Below the pieces are notes generated by a model, which saw only the letters and a program-made list of their open reading frames with translations, searched no databases and was not told the origin of the DNA. Shown here in pieces: positions 36,476 to 48,555 of a DNA stretch of 64,000 bases. Location of the stretch: positions 1,364,001-1,428,000 of the forward strand of contig CAMQGK010000466.1 of NCBI GenBank assembly GCA_947000775.1, read 5' to 3'. The translations under genes were made by a program, and so were the position numbers. Each line of letters begins with the position of its first letter. Position 1 is the first letter of the stretch. This DNA is from Pterois miles (lineage: Eukaryota > Chordata > Actinopteri > Perciformes > Scorpaenidae).

Positions 36476-37735
36476 TCATGTTTAGTGCAAAATTAGCAAA
36501 TGTTGGTGTGCTAATTAATCATTCTAAACAGCAGCATGCTAGCTTTGTGAGCATGTTAGCGTGCAGACTTTGGCGTTTATCTCACAGCACGACTGTGTCT
36601 CGACAGAGCCTCAGAGAGCTGTTAGCATGGCTGTAGACTAGTAGTCTTGTTTAGAGGAAAGAGATACAAACACACCAGAGAAACATAAAACTGACACAAA
36701 AACACAAATCATTGTATACACACACCACACACATGCACACAAGTACCCCCCAGGCACAGAGCTCAGTCAATTCAAGCTGTTATTCACACTAAGTACTGCA
36801 GTGGTTTCGGCGCCGCTCCCCTTCTGAAGTCAATTGATTCATCACGCTTGTGATTTAGCATCAATCCACCCAACCAATCTCTCCCTCTTTCTTTGTTGGC
36901 CTGTCACAGTCGGAGAACAATGTTAGGCGCCATTGATGGGACACGGGGCATCATGACTGGTGGCCGGACAGATAGGGACCACCAGTCATGTAGTAAGCAC
37001 TGCATCTTATGTTGCATTATTCCTGTCCCATTTTAAATGTATTCACATGACGTGTAATGCAGAATGATTCAACGTAAGCACACAAGCATTTATAAAGATT
37101 ACAACCCTTTTGTCCTGAAAGCCATTTGTCTCTTTTTATTTCATTGTATAAACAAATGCTCATGTTCATGATTTCATTATAATCCGCCCTGTAATGGCAT
37201 TAACTTACATGAGCCAGATTGATGCCGGCTGTATGCAGCTGGTACGCCTGCAAAGCCCACACATACAATGAGCACAGAAACAAAAATCAGGTCATGTGCA
37301 CACAGTATGGTGGTTACTTGATTCATATGAGATAGTAACAGAGAATACACTGACATGACATTAATACTATTGAAAATGTCTTACATTAATTACGCAGAAA
37401 GAATGAATGCATGTTTATCAGAGTAATTAAAATTAAATGGCTCTCTGTGTATCTGAGTGATCAATGGAGCCAGTTTAAAATTACAGCGACCAGGGTGCGT
37501 TAAAGCATGGATCATGCAGCACTTGAAAGGTTAATGATACGCTCGGTTGTGATATTCTCTACCACACATATAATATGCTATTTAGTGTGCAGAGGGTTGC
37601 ATGACAGCACATTCAATGGCATGTGTTTCTCAAAAGTAAAGGCAACGGGTCAGTGTAAACATGTAGAGGCATGTGTGCTCCGTTGATAATTTATCAGGGC
37701 CCACAAGCTAAAATTAATGCAGTGAAGGTTACAAT
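36476..37735. other. No gene; one perfect 12-bp hairpin
   Basis: A repeat-poor stretch. 'catgactggtgg' (36952-36963) and 'ccaccagtcatg' (36979-36990) form perfect inverted arms around a 15-base loop. The flanks include homeobox- and Sox-like motifs ('caattgattcat', 'agaacaatg', 'gtaattaaaattaaatgg'). They may be regulatory, which only alignment can test. Confidence 0.4.
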
Positions 37736-38455
37736 TAAGGCTGTCAAAATTAACGTGAATAATTATTAATGTAAATTCATTTTAATGCCACTTATTTCGT
37801 TAATGCATTTGCACAACTTGTGATTTAGCTCAGGCGCTATTCAATCTTTCAGAGGCTGTAGCTGGCTCAGTTTTAAAGCTAGAGTGAAGGCACTGGCATC
37901 ATATGAAACTAGAAAACACAAGGAATCGATGTCATACTTGCTCTAAACATGCTACATTTTGGCATGGAAAAATTGGCATGGCAAGGGGTCCCTTGACCTC
38001 AAGATATGTGAATGAAAATGGGTTCTGTGGGTACCCACGAGTCTCCCCTTTACAGACATGCCCACTTTATGATAATCACATGCAGTTTGGGCCAAGTCAT
38101 AGTCAAGTCAGCACACTGACACACTGACAGCTGTTGTTGCCTGTTGAGTTTGCCATGTTATGATTTGACCATATATTATTATTATGCTAAATACAGTACC
38201 TGTGAGGGTGTCTTGACATTATTTGTCATTGTTTTGTGTTGTTAATTGATTTCCAGTAACAAATATACACATACATTTGTATAAGGCAAGCATATTTTCC
38301 CAAGTTAATAAGAGCATTAAATACTTGACAAATCTTCCTTTAAGGTACATTTTGAACAGAAAAAAATGTGTGATTCATTTGCGATTAATCACAATTTACT
38401 ATGGACAATCATGCAATTAATTGTAAATAGCTATTTGAATCAGCTGACATTCCTA
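37736..38455 (-). mobile_element. Family A hAT-like non-autonomous element, near complete
   Basis: The best-defined copy, 720 bp. The left end reads 'taaggctgtcaaaattaacg'. The right end, read on the other strand, is 'taggaatgtcagctgattca', so the termini share TARGNNTGTCA. The flanks 'gttacaat' (37728-37735) and 'gttataat' (38456-38463) look like an 8-bp target duplication with one mismatch, typical of hAT transposition. No transposase is encoded. The short frame through the middle recurs only because the repeat recurs. Confidence 0.85.
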
Positions 38456-38728
38456 GTTATAATGTTACGTTTTTGCTGATTGAATTGTATGGTCATTTTG
38501 GAGGATGTAGTTTGTGTTGTTGTTGAACTGCACTGCATTACACAGAGATAGATGTTTCTAATATTTTGTCCAACCCATTTACTGTACACCATGGAGGAGG
38601 GACTCAATGATTTAGAATAATTTAGAACATAGAAGTTTTTGCAGTGCTGTATTCAACTGCATTTGTTTTTGCTAATAAAGAGCAACTGGGTGTATAAAGT
38701 ATATATGCCTACTTGAAATATATATACA

Positions 38729-39027
38729 ACTAGAAGGGCACCTCTGCTAAGGCCATGCCCTATCGCAATGTTAAAAATGTTGAAAAATAATTAGTGTATC
38801 CGACCGTGATTAGGATCCACTCCACAGTTTAATGGGTTCCTCCTTGGCCCACGTTACACCCTTTCATGAAAACTGGGCGTATAGCTTATCATAATCCTGC
38901 TGACAAACAGACAAACTGAACCAAAATCATGGGGCGGTCTATAGGGGATCTATGATCTGAAAGATTATGTACAGTATGACCTGGTGACGATAAAGCATAA
39001 AAAACAAGGGGGTGAAAAAAATACCAA
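38729..39027. repeat. Dispersed repeat, 'agaagggcacctctgc' type
   Basis: Starts 'actagaagggcacctctgct' and runs through 'ggttcctccttggcccacgt' and 'aatcctgctgacaaacagac'. It resembles a widespread animal repeat and directly abuts the next element. The right boundary is approximate. Confidence 0.55.
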
Positions 39028-39605
39028 CTAGAAAAGCACTCGGAGAGCGCAGACCTCCGCCAAGCACCATAGTTTCCCCCATATTGTAATTCACTCCAAA
39101 ATAAAAATCCTACATTTTTTAAAAAGAATTTTATATCAGTGGCAAACATAGAAAATATATACAAGATACAACGTAAAACTCACAATACATTAGGCCAAAA
39201 TGTAAGAGTACCCCCATTTTTTATATAAATTGCTATAAAATCCGCCATCTGGATCAGATCTGGATCAGCCTTTGGGATTCGATAGAAGTACACATTGTAA
39301 ATCCCTGAGTCAAATTTCATGAGCTTTGGGCAACAATTACCAGAGATATTGAGAAACACTTTTTTGGGTCCCATTTACCCCAATGTTAACCAAAATTTCA
39401 AAGTGATCCAGAATCCAGGATTTCTTCCGGATCACCCCCAAAATTAAATAATTTCTTCCTTTTCACATTTTCAACACACCCTGAAAATTTCGTCAAAATC
39501 CGTCCATAAGTTTTTGAGTTATCTTGAACACAGACAAACAAACAAACAAACAAACAAACAGACAGATAAACGCCGGCAAAAACATAACCTCCTTGGCGGA
39601 GGTAA
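39028..39605. mobile_element. Element with inverted 'cctccgccaag' ends
   Basis: The left end contains 'gcgcagacctccgccaag' (39048-39065) and the right end 'ccttggcggaggt', its inverted match. The interior carries 'aaatttcatgagctttgggc', 'gatccagaatccaggatttc' and a (CAAA)n run before the right end. The minus-strand frame full of VCLFVC repeats is a translation of that run, not a protein. MITE-like; the superfamily is undetermined. Confidence 0.65.
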
Positions 39606-40080
39606 TGAGAAAACTGTTGGAGGTAGGAGTCTCTATTCTGCATACACATAAAAACAACTGCTTGTCTCGTAAACCTGAAAATTACATTTTTTTTTTTTTA
39701 ATCTGTTTTTCTTTTGTTCCTGCTGCTTATTCTGATACAAACAAGTGCAAGATCACAGCTAGACTCATTAAGACTGAGGCATGGCAAGACTTTGATTTAA
39801 GTGTACACTTTAACACCTGAAATGCAAATTATAAGACATAGACTGCTGGTTAGGCTTTGTGTTGTGGATGCCTTCTAACAGAATCAAGTGTCATTTGAGT
39901 CTTTCTGAATAAATGTTAAAAAAGCAAAAAAATCTGCTCAGTAAATGTATCAGTAAATGGGATGTTTTGCGAACCTGTATTATTCTGTTCCTGTCTTAGT
40001 TCAGCAGGTAATGTGGTCTGAAAAGTGCGGGGAACTGAATATATATTCTACCCATGCTATGAACTGAATTGAATTCAGAA
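39606..40080. other. No gene recognised
   Basis: AT-rich DNA with a T-run at 39687. Confidence 0.5.
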
Positions 40081-40082
40081 AA

Positions 40083-40145
40083 CAAGAGGCCCAAAAACAT
40101 AATGCCTCAGGCCACGGCCATCACTGGCGCAAAGGCATAAAAATA
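40083..40145 (+). repeat. Tail of the 54.6-kb repeat family
   Basis: 'aaaacataatgcctcaggcc' then 'acggccatcactggcgcaa' resembles the usual end of the family at 54640-54880, whose own end reads 'aaaacacaatgcctcggtcc'. Confidence 0.5.
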
Positions 40146-40385
40146 ACACTTCCTAGTACAGCAGCATCTGTTGTCAATATAAGCTCTAATGTAGTTGTCC
40201 TGAAACAAAATGGACCGGAGAAAAGGGGAAGAAACTACCAGGCAAAGTCCATGACTTTCTAAATCTTTGTCAGTCCGACTTTGACTGTAAGAGTTGCGGT
40301 CAAGTGCTCATTACTGTGGAGAACGCTGTTAGATGAATCACTTCTTGTCCTGCCACAGTGCAGCATGCGGCAGGTGGGATTTTAA

Positions 40386-40470
40386 CCAGCACACCGCTCG
40401 AACTCTGGCATCACTTCACTGGTTATCCATTTTTAGAATTCACTGTAAGGTTTGGCTGTTCTCCGTGACA
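40386..40470 (+). pseudogene. Possible L2/CR1-type reverse-transcriptase remnant
   Basis: One frame reads ARTLASLHWLSIFRIHCKV, close to the 'LxSLHWLPVxxRIxFK' motif near the C-terminus of L2-clade reverse transcriptases. The match is short, and the sequence after it no longer fits. A chance match is possible. Confidence 0.4.
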
Positions 40471-40662
40471 ACATTTATCCCTCAGTTATATGTCCGGCCT
40501 CTTACACTGTCTCAGCTGTTTCACTGTTAAGCCTTAACCCATCTCTGGTCATATGTTTCCTTACTGCTTCATTCACTTCATTTACATCAGTTTTTACAAG
40601 TTGTGTTTTCATTCTGTGTATTCATGAATATTCTTTTCCCCTCTGCTTTGTTTTCACAGTAT

Positions 40663-41058
40663 TTAAAGAGGACCTATTATGGTTCTGTGTTTTTTTTCCT
40701 TTCCTTTAGGGTGTTAGTTGCGTATTTTTGTGTGCTTCTGAAAGGTCTGCGAAGTTACAGACCACAAAGTCCACGTCAAAGGGAGTTATTCTCCCCCATC
40801 CCCCACCCCCACTGCTCCCAAACTGCCTGAAACACCGTGATTGAAGTCCTGCCTTCTCTTCTGTAACATGGTGATGTCACACATACATTTGCATAATACC
40901 TGCCTTAGCAGCTAGTTTGGCATGCCTTCAAGGACCCCTGTTTTAGAGGGTGAAAAGAGGTGCTGCAGCATCTGAACATCTAAGAATGTAAACACGTTCT
41001 AGTAGAAACCTCAAATTTAAGTATGCACCTGAAAACAAGCATAATATGTCCTCTTTAA
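40663..41058. mobile_element. MITE, 396 bp, with clear terminal inverted repeats
   Basis: The left end is 'ttaaagaggacctattatg' and the right end, read from the other strand, 'ttaaagaggacatattatg', an 18 of 19 match. The interior is non-coding (for example 'acaaagtccacgtcaaaggg' and 'ggtgaaaagaggtgctgcag'). The TTAA at both edges may be part of the ends or a target duplication, so the superfamily is not fixed. Confidence 0.9.
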
Positions 41059-42065
41059 TATGTGAAAAAAGTACAGAATGCACACTTTACTTCTACAGCC
41101 CCCACAGAATAAAGCACATTTGAGCTGTTTTATTTAACCAGTGTAAATCTACAGTCCACATATTACGTTATTGTTATCACAACAAAAAATGGCCCGTACA
41201 GGTACCAGGAATGTATCAAGACAAATCTGATTGGTTGATTGCTTCGAGACAGAAAATCTGAAAACACTGCTTTGAGTGAATTGAGATATTTATCCTTGTT
41301 GCTCATATTTGTCATTGGTGTTGTAAAAAGCTGGTGTAAGTGCTGTAGTGCCAAGAGGGCTTATTCCTCCCTTCACAACTTCTTAAATGCACTGACAAGT
41401 CGTCAATGACTCAGCCGGACGATAGTGAGCGAGGAAGGTTAGCATGAATTAGCTCTCCAGTGCTAAGCTGCTGTGACGCTGCATAAAAAGGATGATATAA
41501 TTAGCTTCACTCCGCTCAGATAAGCCAAGGTCACTTCAGGCCATTCAATCAAGACTTGCTCATGATTTGACTGACACATATAACCTTGTTAATCTCCCGT
41601 GACCAGCTAAACACTGAGTGATGCAAGGCTAAGGTTACAAACTAAGAGTTAATGTTGGGGTTACTGAGAAGGTACATTATGCATGATGCATGAAGACATT
41701 TTAAGGCCACATCAGAAAGATTAATATTAAAGTCATATGGTGTCCTTTAAAATGAGAATGAATGTTATGTTGAAGGCTGGTTGAGAGGAGTACATGTAAG
41801 CTTTCCTCTTTTACAAAAGTGTATTTGAGGATAAATTTGATCTGTTTCCAAAACTATATGATAAAGCACCACCATTTCAAGTTATGTCATGTGAACCGAT
41901 ACTTTGGTAACACATCAATGACAAAATACCACAGCTACTGGGGATCAGGGCTTGAGACTAATGGTGTGCAATACAATAGAAAATTTCCCTGCCAATGCTA
42001 CATTGTAAAAAATAAACAACATGTCAAAATCGGCAGGAGGAGAGCTGGTATGCAACATCTGAGTT
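41059..42065. other. No gene recognised
   Basis: No coding or repeat signal. Confidence 0.5.
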
Positions 42066-42590
42066 GAGACAGGTCTGGACTCAAATGCATGACCCTAGAT
42101 TCAGGTGTAAAAAAAGCAATAATCTTTATCTTCCAAAAAAGGTTCGGCACACAGGTAGTCAAATAAACGCAGGCAAACAAATCCAAATCACAAAAGCAGA
42201 GCAGGGTCAAAAATCAGGCCGAGGTTCAAAAATCCAGAGAAGTCAAACACAGGAAGAAAAGGCTGGGACGCTTGTGCACCGAGGTAACCAAGAGGAACTG
42301 GCACAGAAGGAAGGGAAGACACACCTTGTATACTAGTGAAGGGGACTGATAACGAGAGACAGGTGGACAAATCAGGGGCGGGGTTTGACAATCAGACGCA
42401 GGTGAACACTGATGGAAAGCAGGTCAGAGGATGTCAATCATGCAAGGAGCGGGAAACGCGAGGGCAGGAAGTGAAGCGCTCTGAAACGAGAGGGAGGGTT
42501 AGGATCACCAAAATAAAACAGGAAGTGCACACCTGAAATGAATATACAAGAACAACATGACCTAAGTCTTAGCAGGCGTGACATAGTAAT
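42066..42590 (+). repeat. Purine-rich dispersed repeat, class uncertain
   Basis: A-rich and G-rich sequence with the style of a common teleost repeat: 'gacaggtctggactcaaatg', 'agtcaaataaacgcaggcaa', 'gacaggtggacaaatcaggg' and 'cagacgcaggtgaacactg'. The biased composition keeps two plus-strand frames open (90 and 66 codons). They are not genes. Confidence 0.5.
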
Positions 42591-42663
42591 GTTAGCTATT
42601 AGCAGCCAGTGGGCAGCACAGACCTGCTTGGCTAAATGACGTATTGCATTGAGTTACATATGA

Positions 42664-42950
42664 TGTTGTCAAAAATATCCTAGTATCGATGTATCGGAAT
42701 ATGTCATGTCATTTTCCACACTATCAATACATGAGTACCAGCTGTGCTTTCTGCTCTGTCTTCTCTACAACAGCTAGTTGACACGTGCATGCACACACAC
42801 ACAGCTATTTATATTTTAATAAAAAACTAAAAATTTATGCCATCAGCGCTGTTTCATTTTGCCCCGTGGTATCAAAAATAGTATTGAATATTCACATTTT
42901 TTAAGGTATTTTATTAAAAAAGAAAAATGTATGTATCGTGACAACACTAG
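42664..42950. repeat. hAT-like short element with 'gttgtca' ends
   Basis: The left end has 'tgttgtcaaaaatatcctag' and the right end, from the other strand, 'ctagtgttgtcacgatacat'. The interior is AT-rich with a short CA run. The 'gttgtcacgata' terminus is typical of many vertebrate hAT elements. Related sequence resumes at 43165-43250 ('gggtatcgagaatcatggaa'). Confidence 0.6.
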
Positions 42951-43139
42951 TAACGTTATGGTGCATTCAGACTCTATTCGGTAAAAATTAGTTTTGGGCG
43001 AAGGTAAATTATAGCGTTATCATGATGTGCCCAAATGTAATCTTGTATGATGTAGTTTTTGGTGAGAAACTTGAGTGGATCCTCTGTTCTCAATAACACA
43101 TCTGCAAACCATTATGCCAACGGTAGTAAAGGAGTGTAT

Positions 43140-43250
43140 GTTGAAGTACATGGGATTGATTGTTTTTTACCATGAAGTGAATTGGGTATCGAGAATCATG
43201 GAATTTCATTGGTATTGACTAAATTCTGGTATTGGGACATCTCTATTTGA
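43140..43250. repeat. hAT-like end fragment
   Basis: 'gaattgggtatcgagaatca' and 'tctggtattgggacatctct' resemble the end regions of the hAT-like family nearby. Confidence 0.45.
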
Positions 43251-43723
43251 AGTGACCGACCAATACATTATCCAGATTGATATGCTGGCTGGTATTTGCA
43301 TATCTAACAAGGTTTTAATGTTATATTTTAGTGCTTAATTTGCAAGTACAAAAAATGTCACTGTAAGGAGAAGAAAAGTCAGCGAAGCCTTGATTGACGG
43401 CGACAGAGAACAATACGTGAGAGGATGAGAACTTGACATCAGTTGTGTGGTTGTGTAGCTACTGATCAAAGGCATAATGCATAGGTTTATTAATACACCA
43501 CATTAGGTTTGTGTCTCTGGAGGTTTACCGCTCAACACTGCTCATTTGTTTTTCTGAAGCGGGCATCTGAACCTGGCAGTTTCCCTGTCTGTCTATTTAT
43601 CTCCACCATCCTCACCTTCCTCCTTTCCTGTTTTTCACTCTGTGATATCCTTTATGAGTCACCTACAGGTCTGTGCTCCAGAGGACTCCAGTAATTACTC
43701 CAAAACAACTCATATCCAAAGCC

Positions 43724-43790
43724 ATGGCAAGTTTATTTATATCTGAAACACAGGGCATATCAAAGTGCTTCACAAATGCAAAGAAGAATT
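43724..43790. repeat. Short 'tttatttatatctg...caaagtgcttcaca' repeat fragment
   Basis: 'ggcaagtttatttatatctg' and 'tatcaaagtgcttcacaaat' match a common teleost LINE/SINE 3' region as I recall it. The unit is short. Confidence 0.5.
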
Positions 43791-45453
43791 CAGAGTTCAT
43801 GCAGATGCAGATAGAAACATTAGCATAAAAATAAATAAATGAATAAATATAAAGCAGTGAACATAAAGCTGTAAAACTGGGTTTAAAAGTATTTTTTAGT
43901 TCTCCCTTTTGGTACAAATATATAAATATGTTGCTCAAACTATGTGTGGCAATCATTAGGCTTGTCGCTGTGGTCGGTGTTAACGGTGGTTGGGCACACA
44001 CACACACCTTTGGCGTATCAGCACCATGTTATCAATACAATGTAAAAAGTTGGATGACGCACGCTGCAACTGACTGTGAATGCATTCATATGGAGCCTCA
44101 GCTCAGGAGTCAGATTTCACACACACAGGACGAGAGAGAGTTGACAGACAAGATGATGTGAAGCAAAAAGCAAAAGCACCTATTTGGCAGTACTTCAGAT
44201 TTGAACCCAATACTACAAGGGATCCATAATGTTAATTAGACCATTGTTGTGTGGAGGATGGAGCGGTCACCGCCGTTGTGCACTGCTATGCCATCCAGCG
44301 TTCAAAATCAAAGTAAGCACGCTGCATATATTGACTATCGTCTTTTCTTGTGAAATGTCCGGTGTAATCTGTAACACCGGTGCTGTCATAAGTTTATTAA
44401 CTGGTGTGAAAATGTCCTCACATCACATCCCTATCAATCACACACATCGCACCATACCAGCACATACGTAGCGTGCATACATACATGTAGCCAAAATAAC
44501 ATAAACAACAACAAATAAACACTTAAGAAATCATAATCAAAGTGACATCTCTGCATGCATGTTTGTTTCAATTAGAGAAAATACAATAAATCGCTCTCAA
44601 GAGCTGCACAAACTAATCAAAGCCCAAATGAAGCCTTAACCAAACTAACACAGTCTATCTAATAGTTCTGGAGTAACAGCAAACAGCAGTTGAAATCAGC
44701 ATCATGTCGGGCAATTAGTGAGGGAAAGTAAATTCTCTCTGCATTTTTTTTGCAGCTTGGTTCCTTCAGTCTTTCCAGTGTCATTAATTTGTGCCACACT
44801 GTGTTATTTCTCCCATGGCGAATGCCGTTTCAGTTAATATACAATTTGTGAGAGAAAATCAGCCCACTGTAACGATGCAATTATGCATCCAGGCTTACCC
44901 TGGTACGCACTTTATTTGGCTGTAAAGTAATAATCTGTGACATTTTTGTATAAATACACTACCGTTTTGCTGTTTGCTAATGCTGAAGGTTATACACAAT
45001 ATGTTAACACCAGTGAACAGGAAGTGATGAAATCTCTTTGCACTGGCAGTGGGAGCCACCTAGGAAGGTCAGAAATGTCTGCCTACAATTCAAACTTCAT
45101 CAGGAGAAAATGCAAGGAAATTGAAACAGATGTGCCCAGAGGGAAATAAACTGTAAAAAGAAAATGACTCATCCATTACCTTGAACAAATCAAGTCACTC
45201 AGACGAGGCTTGTTCTGGTATTGCTTAAGAACCACTGTGTCTTCATTATTATATTGGACCAAAATGTTTGGAAATTTTTTTGGTGGATTATTTCTCTGTT
45301 GTTACAATGCTAATAGGCATTGCCTTTTAGCGTTGTTTGAAAGCCTGTTTATTTACCTTCACAGTGAAGTCCAGCTTGTAAGGATCATGCATTTATGGGT
45401 AGTGCCCAAGTGAAATTAACCAAAATCCTCTGCCAATACTAAACCGAGTTCTG
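43791..45453. other. No gene recognised
   Basis: AT-rich DNA with short CA runs. No frame over 114 codons, and none with support. Confidence 0.5.
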
Positions 45454-45679
45454 TCCTGTTGGTACTGACTCTTGTTTTGATCTCCTGATTGCTACCAAAT
45501 CATCTGTTAAAATGTCAGAGAAGAGATGAGGAAATTTTTTTTTTTGAAGTGAGCCATGTTGGTTTTAAAAAAGCTGACTTTTCAGAATGAAATGGATCAC
45601 TTCGTCATCCTGTGGTTTTGTCTTGTGGTGCCTGATTAGCAGCATCTGGAGCTCAACACAAGAGTCAGTACCAACAGGA
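45454..45679. mobile_element. MITE, 226 bp, with 27-bp inverted ends
   Basis: The left arm begins 'tcctgttggtactgactctt'. The right arm, read from the other strand, begins with the same 20 bases. The 27-base arms differ at one position. The interior of about 170 bp is non-coding with a T9 run. This is the cleanest inverted-end element in the window. No clear target duplication is seen. Confidence 0.9.
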
Positions 45680-46481
45680 GAATATAGTGTTTAGCATTGA
45701 CAGAGAATGTTGGCAAATTTCACATCTTTCACATCACAACACATTTCACATCCCACAAATGCATGATCCTGACAAGTTGGACATCACTGTGAAGGTACAT
45801 AAACAGGCTTTCAAACAATGTAAAATACAATGCCAATTAGCATGTAACAACAGAGAACTAACCCACCAAAAACAAATTTCCTAACTTTTTTCCGAGTTTA
45901 TTTCTTTATATTTTTAATACTGTGTACAAATTATCATTATGTGGTCCCACACACATGCACAGAGTGACAGAGAGAGATGAAGAGAGGGAGAGTGCTTATT
46001 TCTGTTGGTCATGACAAGATGTAAGAGAGCCATGAGAGTGTTTAAATTGATGATATTTGCCATTATTTACACATTATAATGCCTAATGATTACTATGATT
46101 ACTTAACTAGCTCAATGAAGATTTCTTTCATAACCTTGCATTAATCACGGTATACAGTTAAACTCAATATATGAGTGTTGAACTATGTAACTTTTGTACT
46201 CATAATCTTATCTTTCCAGGATAACAGGGTGAGGATAACGGTAGTGTCGCTTAGGCAAACCCTAACTCCTTGTATGGTTATGGCGACACATGAAGGTCAA
46301 TGAACGTCTCATAGAACAGGGAGCATGATATTATGAGCATGATAACCATTTCATTTTTTTTCAATATTTGGCAGACGCATTATCAGAATGTTTGGCATAT
46401 GGGATTAAATGCTTACTGTGTGTTTGTGAAGTGACACTCGTACAGGTGCATAGTGATGGATTTTACTGACTGTATTAACAC
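45680..46481. other. No gene recognised
   Basis: Nothing supported. Confidence 0.5.
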
Positions 46482-47127
46482 TCGGGCTGTCAAAGTTAAC
46501 AATGCCACAACTTTCTTTAACGCATTAACACAATCAATTTTACAGAGGGCTCAGTTTCAAAGCTAGAGTGGAGATACTGGTACCAAATGACATTAGAAAA
46601 CCTAATCAATCTACTGGCACCAACCATGTCATACTGGCTTGTGTCACAGGAGGTTAAATGACGCTCCAAATATGCAAAATTTTGCTGAGGAAAAAGTGTC
46701 ATGGCCATTTTCAAAGGGGTCGCTTGACCTCTGACCTCAAGATATGTGAATGACAATAGGTTCTGTGGGTACCCACGAGTTTCCCCTTTACAGACATGCC
46801 CACTTTAGGGCAAGTCATAGTCAAGTCAGCCTAGGTACCCTAGTTCTGCCTGTTGGGTTATGTTATGATTTGAGCATATTTTTTACACTAAAATGCAGTA
46901 CATATGAGGGTTCCTGGACAATATTTGTTATACTTTTGTGTTGTTTATTGATTTACAATAATAAATATACACAGACATTTGCATAAAGCAGCAAATTTGA
47001 GCATTTAATACTTGACAAAGTCTCCCTTTAAGGTACATTTTGAACAAATAAAAAAGATGTGATTAATTTGCGATTAATCATGATTAACTATGGACAATTA
47101 TACGATTAATCAAGATTAATAGCCCTG
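46482..47127 (-). mobile_element. Family A hAT-like element
   Basis: Both ends are present: left 'tcgggctgtcaaagttaaca' and right 'ttaatagccctg'. The flanks 'attaacac' and 'attaataa' may be a decayed 8-bp target duplication (6 of 8). A block of about 50 bp is missing near 46807, where other copies read 'tgataatcac'. Confidence 0.85.
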
Positions 47128-47731
47128 ATTAATAACACATTATACTGTGACTTACATGTCATCTATTTAACTTTAACTTCCTGAGAAATCTTTATTGGTG
47201 ACTTCACTGAATTTTTCGTCTTTACAGACTACGTGTACAACTTTTCTGCTGAGGGATTCTCTTAATATACAGATAGTAATATTAAAATTAACAATGCAAT
47301 GCCTTATTCTTTTAACAGGTAAAAAGACAGCATGCCACCAGTGGGTTTCTGTGGATGAGGAGAATGAAAAAGTGAACATAAACCATAAAAATGTTTTCTC
47401 TCAATGAGTGCCAATCACCTTTTCGAATTAAGAGAAAAGATCCAGTTCATCTTGACTAAGATTTATCAGAGCATATGTGAAAGTGCTTGCACTTTGCACT
47501 GCATTTTGATTTTTGATCTAACTACTGTAATAAGTGGTAAAAATGACAAACAAAATGTCAGACGCCGACAATTTGTATTTTATCAGTCAGACAAGTTCTC
47601 CACCTGCATTGCACAGGCAACATAAATGACATTATTATGCAGCATTCACAGACACTATCTAAGAGAATCCATCTAAACACAATGTGTCTGTGTGTGTGTG
47701 TGTGTGTGTGAAAGCGAGAGGGAGAGATGAT
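47128..47731. other. No gene; (TG)n tract
   Basis: A (TG)n run at 47688-47710 precedes the SINE. Short frames at 47195-47407 follow acceptor-like sequences, but there is no donor or known motif. Confidence 0.45.
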
Positions 47732-48073
47732 TAGAAGAAGAAGAAGAGAAGAAGATCTACCTTTATTAGTCCCACAGTGGGGAAATTCAATTTACACTCT
47801 GTTTAAATCATACATGGAACATGAAGAGATGAAAAAAAAAAAAAAGAAAAAAAAGGAGAGATGTGAGAGTGTGGGGGGTGCTCCTGACAAGTGCCCTGTG
47901 TGTGTGTGTGTGTGTGTGTGCCTTGCTCAGGGGCACCTCGGCAGTGCCCAAGAGGTAAACTGGCACCTCTCCAGCTACCAGTTCACACTCAGTTTTTGGT
48001 CCATGTCGGGACTTGAACCGGTGACCCTCCGGTTCCCAAGCCAACTCCCTACAGACTGAGCTACTGCCGCCCC
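47732..48073 (-). mobile_element. tRNA-derived SINE (copy 3) with internal (CA)n
   Basis: On the minus strand it starts 'gggcggcagtagctcagtc', has the B box 'ggttcaagtcc', and ends in 'gaatttccccactgtgggac' and 'taataaag' with a TTC-rich tail. It carries a (TG)n run at 47897-47920 and an A-rich run near 47830 that the other copies lack. Confidence 0.9.
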
Positions 48074-48374
48074 CGAGGTTACCGAGGTATTGTGAGTAGA
48101 TTTAACACGTAAATTGAACACAGAGGTGGGTCTCCTCTCTGCTTGTTCTTGTGTCCTCTGATTTCATTTTTCTGCTATGTTCTCTAGTGGGGGGCTTTGC
48201 ATCTCAATGAGGCTGAGTCCAGCTGAGAAGTGGTCTCACCACTAATAAAGAAAAATTCTTTCACACTGTTAGGAAACTGGCGGGAGATGCACATAAAGCA
48301 AATGAAGCAAAATTCCTACAAAATGATTATAAATGTCATGTTGAATTAAAATGTTTTGACTTTGAACTTCAATT
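48074..48374. other. No gene recognised
   Basis: Nothing supported. Confidence 0.4.
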
Positions 48375-48480
48375 GTAACTTAAAGGAATAGTTCAACATT
48401 CTGGAAAATACACTTGTTTGCTTTCTTGCCACAAGTACGATATGAGTATCGATACCTGTACTAAATATGAAGCTACAGCT
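48375..48480 (+). repeat. Dispersed repeat fragment ('aaaggaatagttcaacatt')
   Basis: 'aaaggaatagttcaacattc' followed by 'tttgctttcttgccacaag' and 'atatgaagctacagctcacc' matches a common teleost repeat from memory. There is one copy here. Confidence 0.5.
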
Positions 48481-48555
48481 CACCCGACCCGTTATGAGAG
48501 TCAAACCACAGTGATCGTGGTGTGTTTGAGAGAGAGAGAGTGACGCTGGCTGGAC

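Noticed and set aside
37903..38127. Short frames with GYPRVSPLQT..PLYDNH recurring at 37.9 kb and 61.2 kb
   Set aside because: They translate the same family A nucleotide block. Other copies are frameshifted there, so the recurrence reflects the repeat and not a conserved protein.
39398..39649. Minus-strand frame with VCLFVCLFVC repeats
   Set aside because: It is the translation of a (CAAA)n run inside a dispersed repeat.
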